This document shows, piece by piece, positions 23,400-34,973 of a stretch of 64,000 bases of DNA (within the stretch, counting starts at the first letter, position 1; each line of letters starts with the position of its first letter). The position numbers and the translations under genes were made by a program. The notes beneath the pieces are model-generated. The model did no database searches and was not told the DNA's origin. It was given only the letters and a program-made list of their open reading frames with translations. The stretch comes from Reticulitermes speratus (taxonomy: Eukaryota; Arthropoda; Insecta; Blattodea; Rhinotermitidae): NCBI GenBank assembly GCA_021186555.1, contig JAJKFL010000013.1, positions 17,105,243-17,169,242 of the forward strand. The letters run 5' to 3'.

Positions 23400-23970
23400 T
23401 TTAAATTTGAAACACTTTCTGTACGGTGTGTATTTACACCATGTATAAAACAGGTTTTGATGTTATAAAGCTATTAATATGTCAGAATAGATTCATTATA
23501 CATTCTGAATCGCCCTGATTTTATTTTACGTTTATGTGGGAAGGTAAAGCCGTGTGAAAATCCGTCGGTGGAAATGAAAGGTGTGGGTTTTAAGAGAAAT
23601 TCTGGTAACTGATACTTACATTTCGTAGTAAACTTTTGACGAGTAGCCATTGCCAGATCTTCTGACTTGTAATCGTCCACGAATTCTGTTATGCAGTTCA
23701 GCTGGACACCCAGCAGTGCTACGAGGACGAGGCTTGCGCCCTTCCATTCAGTTACACAAGAGGCTTGTCTGTTAGCCATGCGTCTGTTTCGTTAGTTACG
23801 CACAAGATGGAACATTTGTAAATATCGTTCCAAGATCTTAATGAGACCTGTAAATTTTTGTTTTTAAATCTCCTCGAGGATGAGCTGATTTTGAGAGAAA
23901 TTCATAAAGCGTAATTTGAAAAGTCGGGTGTATAATGATCCGGTAACTACAATCATGAAATATTCTGCTT
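23400..23970. other. Intronic DNA, nothing recognised
   Basis: Short frames only. The 101-aa minus-strand frame (23474-23779) has no motif I recognise. Confidence 0.4.
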
Positions 23971-23971
23971 A

Positions 23972-24235
23972 GCAAAAGTATATTTTACTCTTATCAATAG
24001 TACAGTCACAACCAACACACACACACTTGCAACATGTGATCAGGCTTCTTGTTTCAGCTCAAAGAGCCATCATCAGGCCTGTGACAGAAAAACATTAAAA
24101 TCAAACTCCGTACATTTTGATAAGAGTAAAACTCCCCCTTTTTTAAAAAAGGGGGGAGTTTTTCCTCCGATCACATGTTGCAAGTGTGTGTGTTGGTTGT
24201 GACTGTACAACTGAAAGAGTAAAATATACCTTTGC
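23972..24235. mobile_element. Foldback element with nested palindromes
   Basis: The left arm 23972-24041 (70 bp) and right arm 24169-24235 (67 bp) are inverted copies of one sequence containing TATTTTACTCTT, GTACAGTCACAACCAACAC and CTTGCAACATGTGATC. Only a few substitutions and one CA step distinguish them. Between the arms lie a hammerhead-like motif (24041-24081) and an inner palindrome around 24128-24164 (ACTCCCCCTTTTTT / AAAAAAGGGGGGAGT). The layout fits an inverted duplication of a Penelope-like element terminal repeat, but no coding sequence remains to prove the class. Confidence 0.7.
24041..24081 (-). ncRNA. Hammerhead-ribozyme-like motif (decayed stem III)
   Basis: On the minus strand: stem I 5' arm CAGGC, core CTGATGA, one extra T, stem II GGCTC-TTT-GAGCT, GAAA, then CAAGAA, and stem I 3' arm GCCTG. 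CAGGC and GCCTG pair perfectly. The stem III/cleavage segment reads ACAAGAA where an intact sister copy (28852) has ACATGTA, so the palindrome is broken and cleavage is unlikely. Confidence 0.5.
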
Positions 24236-24239
24236 ATGT

Positions 24240-26355
24240 ACATACCAACGGTGATGTCTAATATTAAAATTACACGTATTCTGGTTAGGTTAGCTCACAC
24301 AAAACTAAATTATGCAGTTGAAGTTGAGAGACACCTCCAGATCTGTAATCGTATTTTTTATGGATGCAATACACGACTTAGGCCTTAGTCGCAGGGTAAC
24401 AGAGGTTCAGAGCTCGATTTTCTCGTGTTGCAGAACGTAAACAGAAGGGTGTAGTGGTGAAGTATTGCACACGGAAATGACTCGTGTGTCTGTAGGACAA
24501 AACGAAATAAGAGTCCTGTGTGGGTGGAGTGCATGAAGTGAACTGCACGTCGTACAGATGGATGGTTTCTGTAGCTCAGAGCTCGTGTATGAGAAATGTT
24601 AAGAGGCAGATTCCATCAATACGTCACGTATGTGTTGACTGTCTCTGACTCCAGTCAGGTACAAACAGGGGTGACGTGTGAGCGTGCACGACTTGTCAGC
24701 CGTTCTGTGGGGCCCATACTTTGCAGTTACTGAGCATCCGTTCGACTGGCTTCAGCGCGCAGACGGTCGTTTATGATGGTAAATACGGTCTGACAGTAAC
24801 ACGATTATACTCGTACAAACGCCTATTAATACAAAGAACTCAGTCACTCTCGGTAATTGTCGGGAGTAACTTTTGTGTGATTCATATCTCAGAAATACGT
24901 TAAAGTAGTTTTATGTTAAGTGTAACAGGTTAATATGGCAGCGGCACGGAAGGTTTACGATTATATGATAATTTTTGTAACTGCTTTGTTTTGCGTATAT
25001 TTTTGTTTATCTTTTTTTTTCTATTCTTCGTTAATTTGCTTACTGCTTGACTGATTTTAGTTTCCATTGCGTCATTCATTTCCTTACTTTTCTTGTTTGT
25101 TCCTTCTTTCATTCTCTCTCTGGCCGTCGGTATAAATAAATATTTCACCCACTTATGATCGTAGGGATGATAATGGTGAATTGATGCACCTGGAAGGCGA
25201 ACATGCTTAAGAGGAGCGCGATAAATCCCGAGAAACTGTCTCGAACCAATTCTAACACACGTGGACAAACATCTATGCATTTTTAGTGTCACAGTTGAAC
25301 CGTAGCTCTTTAATTTTATGTTGTCCATATGTCAGTGTTGTAAAGTTTTAATTTTCTTTCAACGAACCTAGTATTGGCTGGTCTAGTCGTTGGAATAATA
25401 TTTGCACTACGACTCGACTAGCCCCGGGCGAGGGAAGATGTGGTTTGTGTGTTTAATCTTTCGGTTGTAGGTTATTGACGCTTGAAAAGAAATTAAATGA
25501 TGTTTCTCAAACTACCTTGCTGAACCCCGGGCTTGATTGCGTTACGTTGATATTGCTGTGCCGGATAATGAAGCAGACAGACAGAGGTGGGACGGAGTAG
25601 ATACAAGTGGTGAGTAATTTATAGCCACTCAACAGTATGCCGTATGGAAGACTAAATGAAGGCGATAGAATCAGCTAATGTTGCTCTGTGCCAGAACCAA
25701 CGCAGGAACAATTGTCTAATTTAACTCTTGGCAATATAAAATATGAGGTGTTCACGTGAATGTATTTGCTGAGTAGAACGTAAAGAAACTGGAATTGCCT
25801 GGAAGATGTTGCTGATCCATTATTTTGAACAGGAGATTTGACAGGGAAGTGACCATACAATCAAGAGGCACTTTCTTGTACTGCTAAATTGGTAATTCTT
25901 TTTAATGTTCCTATCAGCAGTGGCTATCAGGAGTGTCAAAAATTGTCTAGGAAATGCTGTTATTTATATACGTTGTATGAGAACATAGAGTTGGGGAAGA
26001 TAAACTTGCGTGAACTTAGGAGAAGTTAAGTAATGAAGGATTGTCATATAATAAGATTTATGAATGTACCCTTCACTTAATATCGCTAAGGTAGTTAAAT
26101 CAAGAAAGATGAGATTTAATTAAATGCGTGGTGTTAACTGCAGAACTGAAACTGTTGTAAGGCGTCGGAAGAAGTTGTTAAGCTTTATTTTATACATCCA
26201 ACACATTGTTTCTCAAATTGTGGTAGGTGTACCACTGTTTTCTGGCACACGGTCTTAATAAAAAAAAGTCGAAATATAAAAATGGATAAAAGTTATAAAA
26301 ATTAATTAAAATATAAGCCACGTATATTTGCCAATACACAGCATTACTGGCAACA
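24240..26355. other. Intronic DNA, nothing recognised
   Basis: About 2.1 kb with no exon or named repeat. A short inverted repeat (CTAGTCG / CGACTAG) occurs around 25383-25422. Confidence 0.4.
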
Positions 26356-26360
26356 TTATA

Positions 26361-27009
26361 CAGGGTGATTCAGGAGGAAAGGCCAATGTCTTGGGAGGTG
26401 ATAGTATCGGTCTTCGTGAGAAAAAAGTTCATGTGAACGTGTCTAATTCTGAGTGGTTACCGAGATAGAGCTGTTTGAATATGCAAATACAAAAGCATCG
26501 TGGATGGTAATTAAGAGAAATTGCTTACTGTCAATTTAATTTTAATTTTAATTTAATGTTTAAATGACGAATTGGTTGCACAGAAATGACAGATTTGTTA
26601 CAGTTTACAATAAATGTTCGAAATCCCCACCATTAGCGTCAATGAACTTTGCAACTCGTGTGCGAAGATAGCTTGTTGTTCGTGGCACTACACTGGACTA
26701 GTAATCTAGTGTTACGTTTTTGTGCTACATGACGTCTATTATTATTTCTTTACTCAACAAGCCTTAGTAACTGACAGTGCAGAAGCGTAAGTGAATGTTA
26801 ACACATTACGTACAGGTCATGACAAAACGTCGTGATGTAAATGCCATATGTTGCTTGCGGACCGCGACTGAAGTTGTTTTATAAGGCTGCATCATTTAAT
26901 ACGCCTTGAGCTGCTGCGACTGCAACTCGTATCGTCTCAAGGCCATGATCAATTTGTAGGAGGATGTTTAGGGCACTTTAAATGTGTGAGGTATTTATGA
27001 AACACCCTG
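26361..27009 (-). mobile_element. TA-flanked DNA transposon remnant with CAGGGTG ends
   Basis: The left end CAGGGTGATTCAGG and the right end (inverted CAGGGTGTTTCATAAATAC) share CAGGGTG(A/T)TTCA. TA flanks both sides (26359-26360 and 27010-27011). The interior keeps a coding scrap on the minus strand at 26605-26688 ending RVAKFIDANGGDFEHLL and a stop. This resembles the C-terminus of IS630/Tc1-mariner-related insect transposases. The rest of the ORF is lost, leaving 649 bp. Confidence 0.6.
26605..26688 (-). pseudogene. Transposase C-terminal relic
   Basis: The minus strand reads VPRTTSYLRTRVAKFIDANG followed by GDFEHLL and TAA. The RV...CI/FI..NGGHFEHLL ending is common in insect mariner-like transposases as I recall them. 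Upstream frames are broken. Confidence 0.5.
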
Positions 27010-27011
27010 TA

Positions 27012-28845
27012 CATAACTGTACGTGTCCGTACATTCGCGCACGCTCCACATAAACAGCAGGTACATTATATTACTCCCCAGCGTGCTGGACTTCGGTGAC
27101 AGGCTTTTAGAAAAGCATGTTGAGCTCCGATTTGTTGTTTTTACCTGAAGAGCTCACTTATGTGCCTTTGGTAATCGAAAAATTCTCTCTCTGTCCATAG
27201 TCCGTCTGATTCTTAACGGATATTTTGAAAAATAATTGATAAGCAATTAATTACAGCACTAGATCGACGCAGCATTTCGCAGCAGTTGGTTAGGCAACCC
27301 AGCCGACACTGATGGCAGATGGGTACACTATCCTCTCTCTTTGCTGTCAGCTCCATATCCAAATTAATTTCTTCACTTTGCATTAACGCTTTAGCGCCAT
27401 AATTTCACTAGCTGCTTTGAGGTGAGTATTCAGCAATTAATCACTCCGTTTCGTGATGTGAATGTTGCCTTGTTGTCAAAAAAGAAACTTGAATAATGCT
27501 GACAGGACGCTGGCTGGTGTTCTGTAACTGAATCTAAACTCAGTCAGATTACATTTAACTAAGCGCTTACAGTTCGGTTCTCGACTTTGTGACCCTAGAC
27601 GCTGTGGGAATGTAAGGTAAATGTGTGGGAGGATACACGGAAGGAACACGTCTTATCCGTGACGAGAAGGAGTAGGCATGGTGTGCTATATATACTGTTG
27701 AAACCATTTGTTGCAAGGGCCGGTTTGAGAACATACTGGCCGTGCAGCACTGTTAACTGGTGAGTAAATGTCATTTCTGTTACCGGTAGCGTGAACTGCA
27801 CACGTTAGAAATGGGACATGTTTTGACATTCCTTCCGTAGACGCAGATATTACTCCCTAACTGTAACTAAGTCAGCAGCAGTAAAATCGGAACGCACAAC
27901 ATGGCTAATAGCAAAGCCCACCATTGGACATGACCCTGGGTCTGTTTCTTGCACCACCAATTACGGTGCTGTGGGTAGGCGCGGTTTCTTTTGTGGAGAA
28001 ATGTCTGGCAAGTGGAATACGTGCAGACTAGTGAACTGAGACGCCATTGTTGACCCTTGTGTGTGTGTATTGAATGTTCACAAAAGAATGGTACTAATTA
28101 ATTCCTTTTTAATTTAATTACATTAGAGGCTGTTGAGGCCATCTTCATTGTCGTCAAAATATGTCACTTGCATTATGGCCAAGTGGTAAGGATTGTCAAG
28201 CATACGACTCATTTTATCTGAAAATAATACTGTATAAGAATGATTATAGAATCAATTCGCCGGATTACTTTATGGATGCACTGTGTGTATCTGTATGTAC
28301 GTAGCCTATGTATATATGTAGGTACTGCATATGCAGGCCTTCGGCACTTTAAAAGGTATTAGCGTTATACGGTTCTCGAACTCCATAATCACTTCAAGTA
28401 ACTTCATCGTTGTCGCAGCGTTGATTGTCTTTCAGTTCATTAACTGGTAATCAGTCTGTTTTCCTCCCTTGTGTTTTAATTAATTACGTATAAGGGTTTA
28501 TTTCCGAAACATTTCTGGGGTGAAACCACGGGCTATGTCTCTGCCATGCTACCGAGTTGTGTTTGAGACTTCTTCGGCAGGAAGTTGAATGAACAGTGTA
28601 TCAGCAGTATTGTCATGGAAAGCCAGTGGTTCCCTGAACTCCAACTGCAGTGCGTATTCTGCAAGGTGAATTAGTGACTCACGCAGTTGTTAGTTGTCCT
28701 GTAATATGTCTTTCTTCAGTAAGACGGTAAATTTGCGTAATAAATTTACTTCGTTTATAATTTTCATGTTATTCATGCCGTGCATATTCTTACAATTAAT
28801 ACATTAACCAAATTATGCACTTAATAAAATACATTCAAAAGTGAG
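27012..28845. other. Intronic DNA, nothing recognised
   Basis: No exon, SINE promoter or transposon end identified. Confidence 0.4.
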
Positions 28846-28851
28846 TATAAA

Positions 28852-28893
28852 ACTCCTACATGTTTCGGCACCGAGGTGCCATCATCAGGGAGT
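28852..28893 (-). ncRNA. Hammerhead-ribozyme-like motif, best preserved with a TA cleavage site
   Basis: On the minus strand: stem I 5' arm ACTCC, core CTGATGA (28888 to 28882), one extra T (28881), stem II GGCACC-TC-GGTGCC (perfect 6 bp), GAAA, palindromic stem III ACATGT sharing the last A, then A (the expected cleavage position), and stem I 3' arm GGAGT. All three helices form. A self-complementary stem III suggests a dimeric hammerhead, as known from newt satellite and some retroelement ribozymes. The extra T between CTGATGA and stem II departs from the canonical core. Confidence 0.6.
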
Positions 28894-28894
28894 G

Positions 28895-29405
28895 ATCTGA
28901 ACATAGGGATACAAGGCCTTGTATAAATTAAAAAATAAAGCATTCTAGGACATTAAAAATTATTCATTTATACAGATAAGAGTGGTAATGCAAAATAATA
29001 TAAGAACGATTTAAACGGCTTGAATTCTTTTTCTGAGATCTAGTAGCAGTACGTACACTCAGAAATCAAGAAAGGGATTGTAATATGTCTTCAGAAGTGA
29101 AGCTTTATCTTACCGGTGCCACGAAAACGTGCGGGAGAGTGAAGGTATATCTCCATGCATTCTTAACTTCGTCGTTGTGGTCAGATTCACTTTTGACCCG
29201 CCTCCGGTACCCACTCACAGTGAATGGTAGGATTGGTATGTCTTAGAGCTTGTATAGACGTGATGGCGAAAAGAAGAATATCTGCCGTTGGTACGAATTG
29301 AATCCCAGTCGTCCAGGTCTGTAGCAGTCAGTACAATTACGTGTTCAGGTTTAGGGGTACAGTATATATTACAAAGTAACCAATGAAAGCGCAGCTATAA
29401 ATATA
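28895..29405. other. Intronic DNA, nothing recognised
   Basis: No exon or named repeat. A short palindrome (ACAAGGCCTTGT, about 28911-28922) follows the hammerhead-like motif. Confidence 0.4.
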
Positions 29406-29411
29406 CGTGTT

Positions 29412-29645
29412 GTCCACAGACCAGGAGAAGATGCCTGCTAGGAATACGATACATGCGCATGCGCAAATTTTCGTGGTAAATGACGAGTTGCTACTACCCA
29501 TTCGCACAATGTACTCGCTCACTACACGCTACTCCTCCCACCAGTAGCAGCCCAGTAGACCCACCTATAGCCAGCACTTACGCGCACCGCGCGAGACACG
29601 CCCCCTGCCCCCTTCCCGCGGGGATCATCTCGTGGTCTGTGGTCA
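29412..29645. mobile_element. Inverted-repeat-bounded GC-rich segment (MITE-like)
   Basis: TCCACAGACCAGGAGAAGAT at the left is mirrored by an inverted ACCACAGACCACGAGATGAT at the right. The interior is much more GC-rich than its surroundings (CACGCCCCCTGCCCCC, TTCCCGCGG). No clear target-site duplication was found, so the class and exact ends are uncertain. Confidence 0.45.
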
Positions 29646-29649
29646 GTAC

Positions 29650-31495
29650 CACCTGCTGTAACATTAAGGAATATCGTTTTTTGCTACACGGTACATTTGT
29701 TCTGTATGATTCTCGCTATAAATACGGATTTGTCTAGCGGAGATAGATAGTGTTCTGTATGAGGTAGGAACTGTATGGATATTAACCTTCGAACGCTTAG
29801 TAATACGTACGTTAATATTAGTTATATTGGATTTGGATTATTCCAGAGAACGGAGCATATGGAAAACAATAAAAAAAAGGCGGATTAACGAGAGGAGAAC
29901 AGGCCTAATCCACTGTGGCGATCAGCATCTGTTACTGTTCTGTTTGTCAATGTTTTCTGAAAAGATTGCACGGTCCTCCGAGCGCAGTGTGACGCAGCAC
30001 AAGGTACTGGTCCGCCTGTATTTAGCCACACGTAAGAGTGGGCAAGGTGGGAAATAAATGTAAATATCGCAGGGATTAGTGTGCGTGTATGTATGTCCGC
30101 CTGCTGTTGTTTTGTCGTCACAGCAGCCCGCTAGCTCTGTCGCCACTCCATCCATTGTGTTAACAATGTTGTCTGTCCGCAGGGTATTGCATTACAGCGT
30201 CTGCCTCGTGCCAGATATGAAATATACTCTCCTTTATCATAGTAGAAAGTAAAAGTAAAGTCTCTGTTTAATCAAGCAACACGCCATTATGACACGCAGA
30301 GAAAGGCAGCTAGTCATGTGCCTGGTGTTCGCCCGGAATAGCACCGAATTACATTTTGCATACAACTACCACGTGTAACAAAACAAATATGTTACTTTTA
30401 AAAAGAATAAATAAATTGCTGTCGATTATTATGTCCACGCGCTACTCCACGGCCGAGCTATCACTATCAGTCAGTATTGATTATTATCGATTAGTGTGAA
30501 CTACTGCCTATTATCAACGCCCAGAACAAACCAAGCGTTAATCATATCTATCGGAGTGCTGCCATCTGGTTGTGCTATGTTGTACTCTGTGCTCACCTGT
30601 CTCTCCTTCAATGCAGTAATCGTGGCACTCAGGGTATTATGTATATGGGAATACGCTCCGATCCCGTGATAATATTTTGATTATATTTGGTACGGCAACC
30701 ACGTAATGGTCCTAAAACTGCTGCCAAAATTTCAAGCTTCTGTCTTTACCTCCTGATGAGTTATGGCTGCCACAGGCAGATAGACAGACACGCAAACACA
30801 CTTTCATTATATAGTTTCTTTTTATCGCTGTTCTGAGCACAGCAGCTGTCAAGGGATGTCCCAGCGGATGCAGGTTTCTGTTCGAGAAAGCTGCCGTGCT
30901 CGGTGCGGCGATAAAAGGAAGACCCTATAGGTGTGGAATGTGTGTCCAATAATGCAAAAAATATAAGATCGAGAAATGCTTTGTTTAAAAAGTTAAGAGG
31001 ACAGTTTTGGTCGCTGTACTTTATTTCACAAATGCTTCGAGTTCAGAGGACTAAAGCTGGCAGTGTACGATCTTTTGGACGCGAAACAGTCTCCCACACG
31101 CCTTGTGCTCTCTACAAAAACTAAGGGTGACTGTGATGAACTGGCCGCCTGTTGCAGAGTATGGCACCATATGGTGCGTAGAATTATGCGTTTGTGGGGG
31201 AGATTGTGTGGCTGGGATATGAAGTAGGGGAGATAAAAAGCATCGTGTCATCTTTCTCACCGCTTGCTACGATCCAATATTGGCCGAGATCTGGAAGGTT
31301 AGCTGACTGAGCGCGGATGTTGGACCTGAGTTTATACTTATCACATTTCATCACTTTGAGATGCAGGATTTTGTTGCGCAGTTACCGGTCAAGTGTTTTG
31401 TTGCTTAGCAACGTGACCAGAACTCTCATCTGCGTACTTATTTTGACGTAATGTCAAATTTCGTTACACCTAACTAAGCAGCCAATTTCGTGGCA
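29650..31495. other. Intronic DNA, nothing recognised
   Basis: Several short frames on both strands without known motifs. Confidence 0.4.
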
Positions 31496-31504
31496 GAGAA
31501 TCGT

Positions 31505-31955
31505 TTTTTGAGAAGCTGACAGTCATCCTGAGTTTTATGGAACCCGTTGCTTTATTAGCGTATTCACAAAAGCCCACCATTGGTTCATATCGTGAATTTC
31601 TTCGGTACCCTCAAACCCTATTAATTTTAAGATCCGTTTTAATATTTTCATTCCATGTACGCCTAGATTTCCCAAGTGGTTTATTACTTTCAGGTTTCCA
31701 GATTACAGCTGTTTGTGCCTTTATCCTTTCTACCATATATGCGCACCTCGCCCTTCTTGATCTGATCATCCTAAAAATATTTTGCTATAAATACAAATTA
31801 CAGACATCGTCATTGTACAGCTTTTTTTCAAATATCACGTTACATCCTCTAGTTTAGGTCCAAGTGTTTTCCTTAGCCTCCAGTTCTCAAACATAATGCT
31901 TCTTCCTTATGGTGAAAAACGACATTTCGCACCCATATAAAAGGGGCGTATATCT
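31505..31955 (-). mobile_element. LINE ORF2 C-terminal fragment, longest of its family here
   Basis: On the minus strand the segment reads YGCEMSF near its upstream end and, further on, IFRMIRSRRARCAYMVER. These match the YGCETW and IKSRRLRWAGHVARM blocks of insect endonuclease/RT LINE tails. The + strand 106-aa frame (31537-31857) is the antisense shadow (SILILSSHLRLGLPSG-like). Many substitutions and stops are present. Confidence 0.72.
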
Positions 31956-32344
31956 TTATTTTGTATATTACACTTTTGCATTACAACTAATGTAACAACT
32001 GTAAGCGTGTAGGATGAGATTCGACCGTAATTTTTCATATGTGTTCGAACTGTTACAGCGATAGTGTAACTTCGATACCAAAAATGGTAAACATTATGAA
32101 TATTCTGTAATGTTAACAATTAAATATCCGAGACAGCTTTTAAACTCTCATATTATAAGAATATCACTACTTCTTTTCTTCTGGACATGTTGTACTGAGC
32201 ACTGTGTGGTTCAACATAAACCCAGCAAGTGAATGCTGGAATAGTGTATCAGTATTAACATAAGCCTACTTCACTATGCTTTCATCATCTGTTCCATTCA
32301 GTCGTATGTAATCTCCTGATATACTGAACACAGCGTCGATAGAT

Positions 32345-32500
32345 AATGGAACAAGCTGGTTAACTCAGTGTTCCTGTACTTCTGAATTCCGGAAGTACCT
32401 GGTTCGAATCTCCTTGGATGATACGGTTGTAGACGCACTGACAGATTTGCCGTGCTCTTGCGCTTGTCTCCAGGAAAGTGATGTTGCCTCTAACCATAGA
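32345..32500 (+). mobile_element. tRNA-like SINE, possible
   Basis: A good B box (GGTTCGAATCTCC, near 32401) lies downstream of an A-box-like CAAGCTGGTTAACTCAG. The following body ends near 32480. No target-site duplication found. Confidence 0.4.
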
Positions 32501-32803
32501 ATAGTAAGAGTTGCTTATTATTGTCCATTTCTCTTTCATGATCTTGGTTCATCCCAGTTACACTTGTGAGGTCTTGAACATACACAGTCGTAAGCAGCTA
32601 AAACTGCTGGCACCACGTAAGGAAATCCCTTGGATTGTGGGGTTAACGGCACTCAAATGTTTCCACTTACTGCCTAGTGTGGTATTCCGCTCCAGAACTC
32701 TCTGGTCTCTCACAAGCCCAAAGCGCGTGTCGCTGCCCACGATTATCACGTGGTTATCACTACCAACATACCTGTGAACAGAATGGCTAGACGACTGATG
32801 AGG

Positions 32804-32953
32804 AATATAGCCAAGTACGCTGGAGGGACGAGCCACAGCACTCGGGAGACGTCGAGAGAGTCGCTGTATGACTTCTGTAATATAGCCAAGTACGCTGGAG
32901 GGACGAGCCACAGCACTCGGGAGACGTCGAGAGAGTCGCTGTATGACTTCTGT
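32804..32953. repeat. Perfect tandem duplication, 2 x 75 bp
   Basis: Copy 1 (32804-32878) and copy 2 (32879-32953) are identical, starting AATATAGCCAAGTACGCTGG and ending TATGACTTCTGT. Because 75 is divisible by 3, frames stay open through both copies on + (32750-32986) and on - (two overlapping frames). The identity indicates a very recent event or a copy-number-variable site. The host sequence may be a retroelement tail, but I could not identify it. Confidence 0.95.
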
Positions 32954-33014
32954 CTGTGGCCTCGGTGCAGTAGGCATTCTCGCTGAAGCAGTTGTACGAT
33001 TCTGGTTGCAGTGC

Positions 33015-33220
33015 CACCAAATGGATGGATGGGGTGGGGACTGGTGATGTATGGAGGTGTGCATTAGATGTGTGGGTGGGTGGGTGGTGGATGGACAGAT
33101 TGATAGGTTCGTGCGGAAGGGTGTAGATGGCTAAGTGGGTGGATGAGTAGGTGGATATATATGGGTGGATTGGTAGATAAATAGGTAGGTTGGTATATAG
33201 GTGGATGAGTGGAGAACGTG
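33015..33220. repeat. Degenerate TGGA/GGGT-rich simple repeat
   Basis: An irregular run of GTGGGTGG, GATGGATGG and TAGGTGGAT words, strongly G/T-rich on the + strand and imperfect throughout. Confidence 0.75.
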
Positions 33221-33224
33221 CATG

Positions 33225-34970
33225 AGTAAGACTACAGTTATGCAATATGTAGAGCATGTAACTCTTTTCTTTCAGAGGCGTGGCTGTAACTGAAATTTAA
33301 TTTACACTTTATACAGCTGTTCCATTAATTTATTATCCGCCCTGATGTTTGCAGCTACACCGTTATATGTGTCACTGCGTTTGTTTTGTTTGTTTGTTTG
33401 TTGTTAGAAGTTCCTTTTGTTTCTCTGTAGTGAATGGTTTACTCTCCTCTATGTAGACTTGTGTTTTACTTGTTGCACTACCAACTTGAAGCACACGGTG
33501 TGCAGAGCTCCAGACTGTAAATACGTGTTTTTAGATATGCATGTTAAATGTTAGTTACTTTCACGTTCTGTTTCCGGTTTTCTGCACTCAGTAAGTTGAT
33601 GTGTTTACTCTCCAAGGTGTTAATACAAAAGCTGTACAGAGTGAATCAACTTAGTACGAAATAATGATGTTTATGACGTTGAAAGTTAGGGCCTACTGCA
33701 ACAGTAAGATAGCCTAAAGTTGATACATATGTAACACAAAATAAAATTAACTTAATAAAGTAGACAGAATGGAACTTTCACGAAAAAATTATTTCACCTG
33801 TTCGCTGCATGTTTCAAATTATTGTTCATTTTACGACGGAATTTCAACCACTCTTCCTACGACCAGTGCCCTCTGCCAGCTGATGACGTCATTCCGTAGT
33901 CTGCCTTGCGACAGGTCCATAGCCTCTTGCAAAGCGAGTTGTCCAGACATTGCGATCTAGTGCTTCCTTTTTCAAGTTACAGTATCTTGCCTTTTCCATA
34001 AGATTATCCAGTGCCTGCTTACATCTTCTTCCCTGTCTTCTCGTATCTTTCCTTTATTAACATGCTTTATACGGCAGTTTCTACGAAAGATGTGTAGTGT
34101 TTCAGGATATCAGAATGTTTTCCAGGAGTCTTACCATCACCAGACTTGAGGCCTGTTGAACGAGGAGTTTATCTGTGGTGATAGTGTCCTTCATAGAGCT
34201 GACACACCTTTCGTCTTAGCGCTGCTGAGTGCAGTACCACTTTCTACTTTGGCACATTTGAATGTTTCGTGTCAAATGGTCGTATTTCGGTCCCGAGTTT
34301 GACTTCAGTCACAACTTCATGCAGTATCGATGATCCTTGAAGTTTATTTGACTTTTCGTAGGCACACGAAGGTACTTTAAATCTTTCACCCTCGACCGAA
34401 GGGCACACAACTTGACACATGAGGTTCTCACGTTGGTATGTATGAAGATTGAAATCTTCTTGGATGTTACGCCGTGTCGACTGGTAAGCACCGTCATATC
34501 AAAGTAGCGTAGTGCCTCTCTGTCTTCAGAGTCAAACAATCTTGAGGTGTTTGACTGTGAAGTTGGAGGTACGACGCCAGTAATTTATTAATTATTGTTG
34601 TATCAATTTCGTATTAACACCTTAAGACTCCTTGGCTCTGGAGCGGAAGACACTACGCTCCTCCGATACGTCTGTAACTATTTAACAGTCAGCACGGCGT
34701 AACAATCCAGGAACCTTGAATCTGGATCGGTACCTACTTCGTTCAACGATCCAGGTCTGTTACAGTTATGTTGTAAGTTTTCTTTGTGGTGTCTGATACG
34801 TTCGAAGTAGCTTTAGTTTGCTCTTTTCCATTTATTGTGAATTTTTACGTAGCAGTTCAGGCGAACCGATGCCAACTGACTCCAGCACACCCCTGGAATT
34901 GACTATACGGGTACAAAGTCCGAAGGAATAGAATATGATTGCAAATGTTGCAGTTGGTTGTATTTTGTTT
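33225..34970. other. Intronic DNA, nothing recognised
   Basis: Contains a short (TTTG)n run near 33380-33405. No exon or transposon end seen before the GoLoco exon. Confidence 0.4.
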
Positions 34971-34973
34971 CAG

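Larger units (their letters stand above)
15176..34973 (+). other. Proposed 19.8-kb intron
   Basis: Starts with the GTACTG donor after the exon at 15079-15175 and ends with TTTTGTTTCAG before the GoLoco exon. If the two exons are adjacent in one mRNA, this interval is one intron packed with transposons. Additional exons inside it cannot be excluded. Confidence 0.4.
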
